A stretch of 8,669 nucleotides of DNA from an uncultured Acetobacteraceae bacterium. GTDB lineage: Bacteria > Pseudomonadota > Alphaproteobacteria > Acetobacterales > Acetobacteraceae. This document shows, piece by piece, positions 6,793 to 8,669 of the stretch. Positions within the stretch are counted from its first letter, which is position 1, and each line of letters opens with the position of its first letter. The position numbers and the translations under genes were made by a program. Location of the stretch: contig CAIMEK010000890.1 of NCBI GenBank assembly GCA_903839965.1, positions 1 through 8,669 of the forward strand, in the 5' to 3' direction. Below the pieces are notes generated by a model. That model saw only the letters and a program-made list of their open reading frames with translations. It did no database searches and had not been told where the DNA came from.

Positions 6793-8191
6793 CGAATACT
6801 CGACGGCGCACCTGATCGAGCGAGATATCGAGTTCTACAAGGCCGACCCGGACGGTAACGAGCGCACCGTCGCGCTCGATCCTGTCTTCGTCCGCCATTA
6901 CATGAATTACCGCGACTCGAAACTGCCAGTCGGCATCGCTATCGCCACGTCACCGCTGGTACTGCCGGACGGCACGCTGCTGGCAACGCCAGGTCTCGAT
7001 CGTCAGCGTGGCATCATCTTCCGGCTGCAACCGGAGCTGATCGCGCTCCTACCGGACTTGAAGCAGTGCACGGCCGCCGCAGTGGTGGATGCCATGCGGT
7101 TCCTAACCGACGAATGGTTGTGCGATGTCGCCACGGATTATGTCGGCAAGTGCGTCCTAATCGCTGCTGCGCTTACCATTCTTGAACGAGCGATCCTGAC
7201 CGAAAGGCCAGCGTTCTTTGTCACCGCGGGCCAGCGCGGCGGCGGCAAGACCACCACATTGCAGATGGTGTTCCTCGCCGTGACGGGCTACCGGGCCGCC
7301 GCCGCAGCTTGGTCGCCAAGTGAGGAAGAGCGGCGCAAGTGCTTGTTCTCATATCTCGGCGAAGGCGTGCCCGCCGTCATCTGGGACAACATCCCGCGTG
7401 GCTCGACCATCTCCTGCCCGTCCATCGAAAAGAGCCTCACGGCACCCATGTACAGCGACCGCGTGCTCGGCCAAACTGGCACCCGCACCGTTCCGGCCAC
7501 TACCATCAATTTCTTTACCGGCAACAATATCGCCCCACGCGGCGACATGGCATCGCGCAGCTTGCAAGTACGGCTGGCCGTGGATCGGCCTGATCCCGAA
7601 AACCGGGCGTTCAGGCACGCGGACCCGATTGCCTGGACTAACAACCACCGCGGCAACGTCCTGCGCGCCTTGTACACCGTCCTGCTCGGCAATCCGCGGC
7701 TGTACGCCAGCACGCCGCCGGCGGCCGAAACTCGCTTCAAGATGTGGTGGCACCTTATCGGATCGGCCGTCGGACACGCCGCCAAGCTGCACACCGAATA
7801 CGTAGCTGGGCTTGCGGTCGATTGGAACAAGGACTGCCCACCGGTGGCAATCAGTTTCAGCAAGCTGTTCCTGAGCGGCGAGGAGGACGAAGAACAGACC
7901 AGCAGTCTCGCCACCGTGGTCGACATGCTACGGCACAAATGGCCGTGCGGCTGCAGGGCAAGTGAGGTGGCGACGTTCGCCGGGCAGGCCAGCGAGGAAG
8001 CGATTGAGTTCAAGGCGGCACTGGAGGCGGCCAGCGGCAAGCCGTTGCCGGTAATTACCGCAAGGTTCGTCTCATGGCGCCTCAAGGCCGTCGCGGATGC
8101 GCCCGTCAAGGTGGGCGATGACTTGCTCGCCCTGCGATACCAGCCTGGAAATCAGGGGGGTCTGTTTGTCGTCATGCCGATCAGCCAATGA
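6740..8191 (+). CDS. P-loop replicative-helicase-like ATPase
   Basis: The product has 483 residues. The start is ATG 6740, with AGGAG at 6729-6733 and 6-nt spacing. In-frame upstream TTG 6716 and ATG 6719 lack such a site. The Walker A is GQRGGGKTT (164-172, Lys170). The Walker B-like segment is VPAVIWDN (210-217, Asp216). A sensor-like segment TINFFTGNN (255-263) is followed by arginines in MASRSLQVRL (270-279). The order and spacing suit a superfamily 3 or related phage/plasmid replication helicase, with an N-terminal region of about 160 residues and a C-terminal part containing EEDEEQ and a possible winged helix near 400-450. It probably acts with the primase-like protein just upstream. 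The iteron inverted repeat begins 8 nt after its stop, which supports an origin-binding or loading role. Clamp-like or terminase ATPases cannot be excluded. Confidence 0.7.
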   Translation: MKPIRLPPPAMPLLTLHDEYSTAHLIERDIEFYKADPDGNERTVALDPVFVRHYMNYRDSKLPVGIAIATSPLVLPDGTLLATPGLDRQRGIIFRLQPELIALLPDLKQCTAAAVVDAMRFLTDEWLCDVATDYVGKCVLIAAALTILERAILTERPAFFVTAGQRGGGKTTTLQMVFLAVTGYRAAAAAWSPSEEERRKCLFSYLGEGVPAVIWDNIPRGSTISCPSIEKSLTAPMYSDRVLGQTGTRTVPATTINFFTGNNIAPRGDMASRSLQVRLAVDRPDPENRAFRHADPIAWTNNHRGNVLRALYTVLLGNPRLYASTPPAAETRFKMWWHLIGSAVGHAAKLHTEYVAGLAVDWNKDCPPVAISFSKLFLSGEEDEEQTSSLATVVDMLRHKWPCGCRASEVATFAGQASEEAIEFKAALEAASGKPLPVITARFVSWRLKAVADAPVKVGDDLLALRYQPGNQGGLFVVMPISQ

Positions 8192-8533
8192 GCGGGTACG
8201 TGGAACCTATGGAACTTGTGGAACCTTACGGCCGGTTCAGTTCCGCGGGAGCGGTTAAATCGGGAGGTTGTGGGTATTCGTAATTCCGCTGTCTATATAG
8301 GCAGCCGGCCGAAAAGTTCCCCAAGTTCCATGGGTTCCACATTGCACCCCTCGGCCAGACACTACGCGACGCGTTCGGCTACTACGCCTCCAGTGCTTCT
8401 GACGCGGCCGGCGCGCATGACGCACACACCAAGCGCACGCCGCGAAATCACCGACGCACAAGATGCGGGCGGTTGACGCCACGATGCCAGGTGCCGGCCT
8501 CGACGTCCCGGTCGAGAGCAGCGGTGGTGTTAC
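8192..8533. other. Non-coding region holding the candidate origin
   Basis: About 340 bp separate the ATPase gene from the convergent partial gene at the right edge. The first half holds the iteron inverted repeat (8200-8340). I see no gene in 8341-8533. A frame open on the plus strand over 8216-8476 runs through the repeat and gives low-complexity Arg/Ser/Thr-rich text without a ribosome binding site. Confidence 0.5.
8200..8340. repeat. Inverted repeat with 9-bp iterons; candidate replication origin
   Basis: The arms at 8200-8235 and 8305-8340 are 36 bp each and match at 32 of 36 positions in inverted orientation. Each arm contains three consecutive 9-bp units. The left arm, read on the plus strand, has TGGAACCTA, TGGAACTTG and TGGAACCTT from 8201. 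The right arm, read on the minus strand, has TGGAACCCA, TGGAACTTG and GGGAACTTT. Each arm ends inward in CGGCCGG. The 69-bp spacer is about half A+T, more than its surroundings, and contains the palindrome CTATATAG (8293-8300). Iterons flanking an easily melted segment beside the replication genes is the usual layout of plasmid, phage and satellite origins. A structured RNA or an operator is an alternative. Confidence 0.6.
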
Positions 8534-8669
8534 TCACCAGTCGGTAATATAGGCGACACTTGGTGCTCTGAAGAATGACCGGACGAGCCGGGGTGCGTCC
8601 TTTATGCGCGCCAACTGCGCCTCGATCTTATCCTGCAACCGTTCGCCTTTGCGAAGCGGCGCCCTGGCC
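8534..8669 (-). CDS. Partial hypothetical protein (C-terminus only)
   Basis: The last 44 codons of a minus-strand gene enter from the right edge and end in TGA at 8536-8534. The visible product contains RLQDKIEAQLARIKD followed by a hydrophobic/basic stretch, SFFRAPSVAYITDW. The first part looks like an amphipathic helix. The family cannot be told from this fragment. The coding call rests on the uninterrupted frame and its balanced composition. It is convergent with the primase-helicase operon and separated from it by the iteron region. Confidence 0.4.
   Translation of the reverse strand, partial: ARAPLRKGERLQDKIEAQLARIKDAPRLVRSFFRAPSVAYITDW

Noticed and set aside
7288..8109. Minus-strand open frame of 273 codons
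   Set aside because: It lies opposite the ATPase core, including part of the Walker B and sensor region, and reads as low-complexity Ala/Ser/Arg text.
8200..8340. CRISPR array or transposon ends
   Set aside because: The repeats are 9 bp, contiguous and in inverted arms without spacers of constant length, and no cas or transposase gene is present.
8216..8476. Plus-strand open frame across the iteron region
   Set aside because: It runs through the inverted repeat, has no ribosome binding site and yields biased composition.

Overview
The window is about 62% GC by eye and carries genes typical of a proteobacterial accessory region. A proteobacterium is likely, and an alphaproteobacterium is my best guess from codon use and protein style, but no housekeeping or RNA gene is present to settle the taxon. 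There are no rRNA, tRNA or CRISPR features.

Layout. (1) At the left, two tightly spaced minus-strand genes of unknown function (57-1120) form an operon behind a recognisable sigma-70-like promoter (1221-1249). A G-rich tract with quadruplex potential lies just past the operon's 3' end. (2) In the middle left, a short tyrosine recombinase made of little more than a catalytic domain (1448-2059) overlaps by 4 bp a gene that appears to have lost its 3' part (2056-2691). A further unknown gene follows (2764-3639), and its stop codon lies in a 22-bp-period tandem repeat (3631-3671). That repeat resembles the end of a mobile element. (3) On the right, a plus-strand block looks like the replication and maintenance module of an integrative element, plasmid or phage satellite. 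It holds a small excisionase/AlpA-like DNA-binding protein (3746-4036), a doubtful small ORF (4151-4348), an NPPF-type DNA methyltransferase (4345-4989), an archaeo-eukaryotic-type primase/polymerase-like protein (5056-6792) and an overlapping P-loop replicative-helicase-like ATPase (6740-8191). (4) Directly after the ATPase gene is a long inverted repeat (8200-8235 / 8305-8340). Each arm begins with three 9-bp TGGAAC-type iterons and ends in CGGCCGG, and the spacer is relatively AT-rich. (5) The 3' end of a minus-strand gene enters from the right edge (8534-8669).

How the parts may work together: the primase-like protein and the ATPase probably form a two-subunit primase-helicase. The iteron inverted repeat just downstream is the natural candidate for its origin. 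The excisionase-like protein would control excision or transcription, and the methyltransferase would modify the element's DNA. This is the most system-like content in the window. The origin assignment is inference from sequence structure and position.
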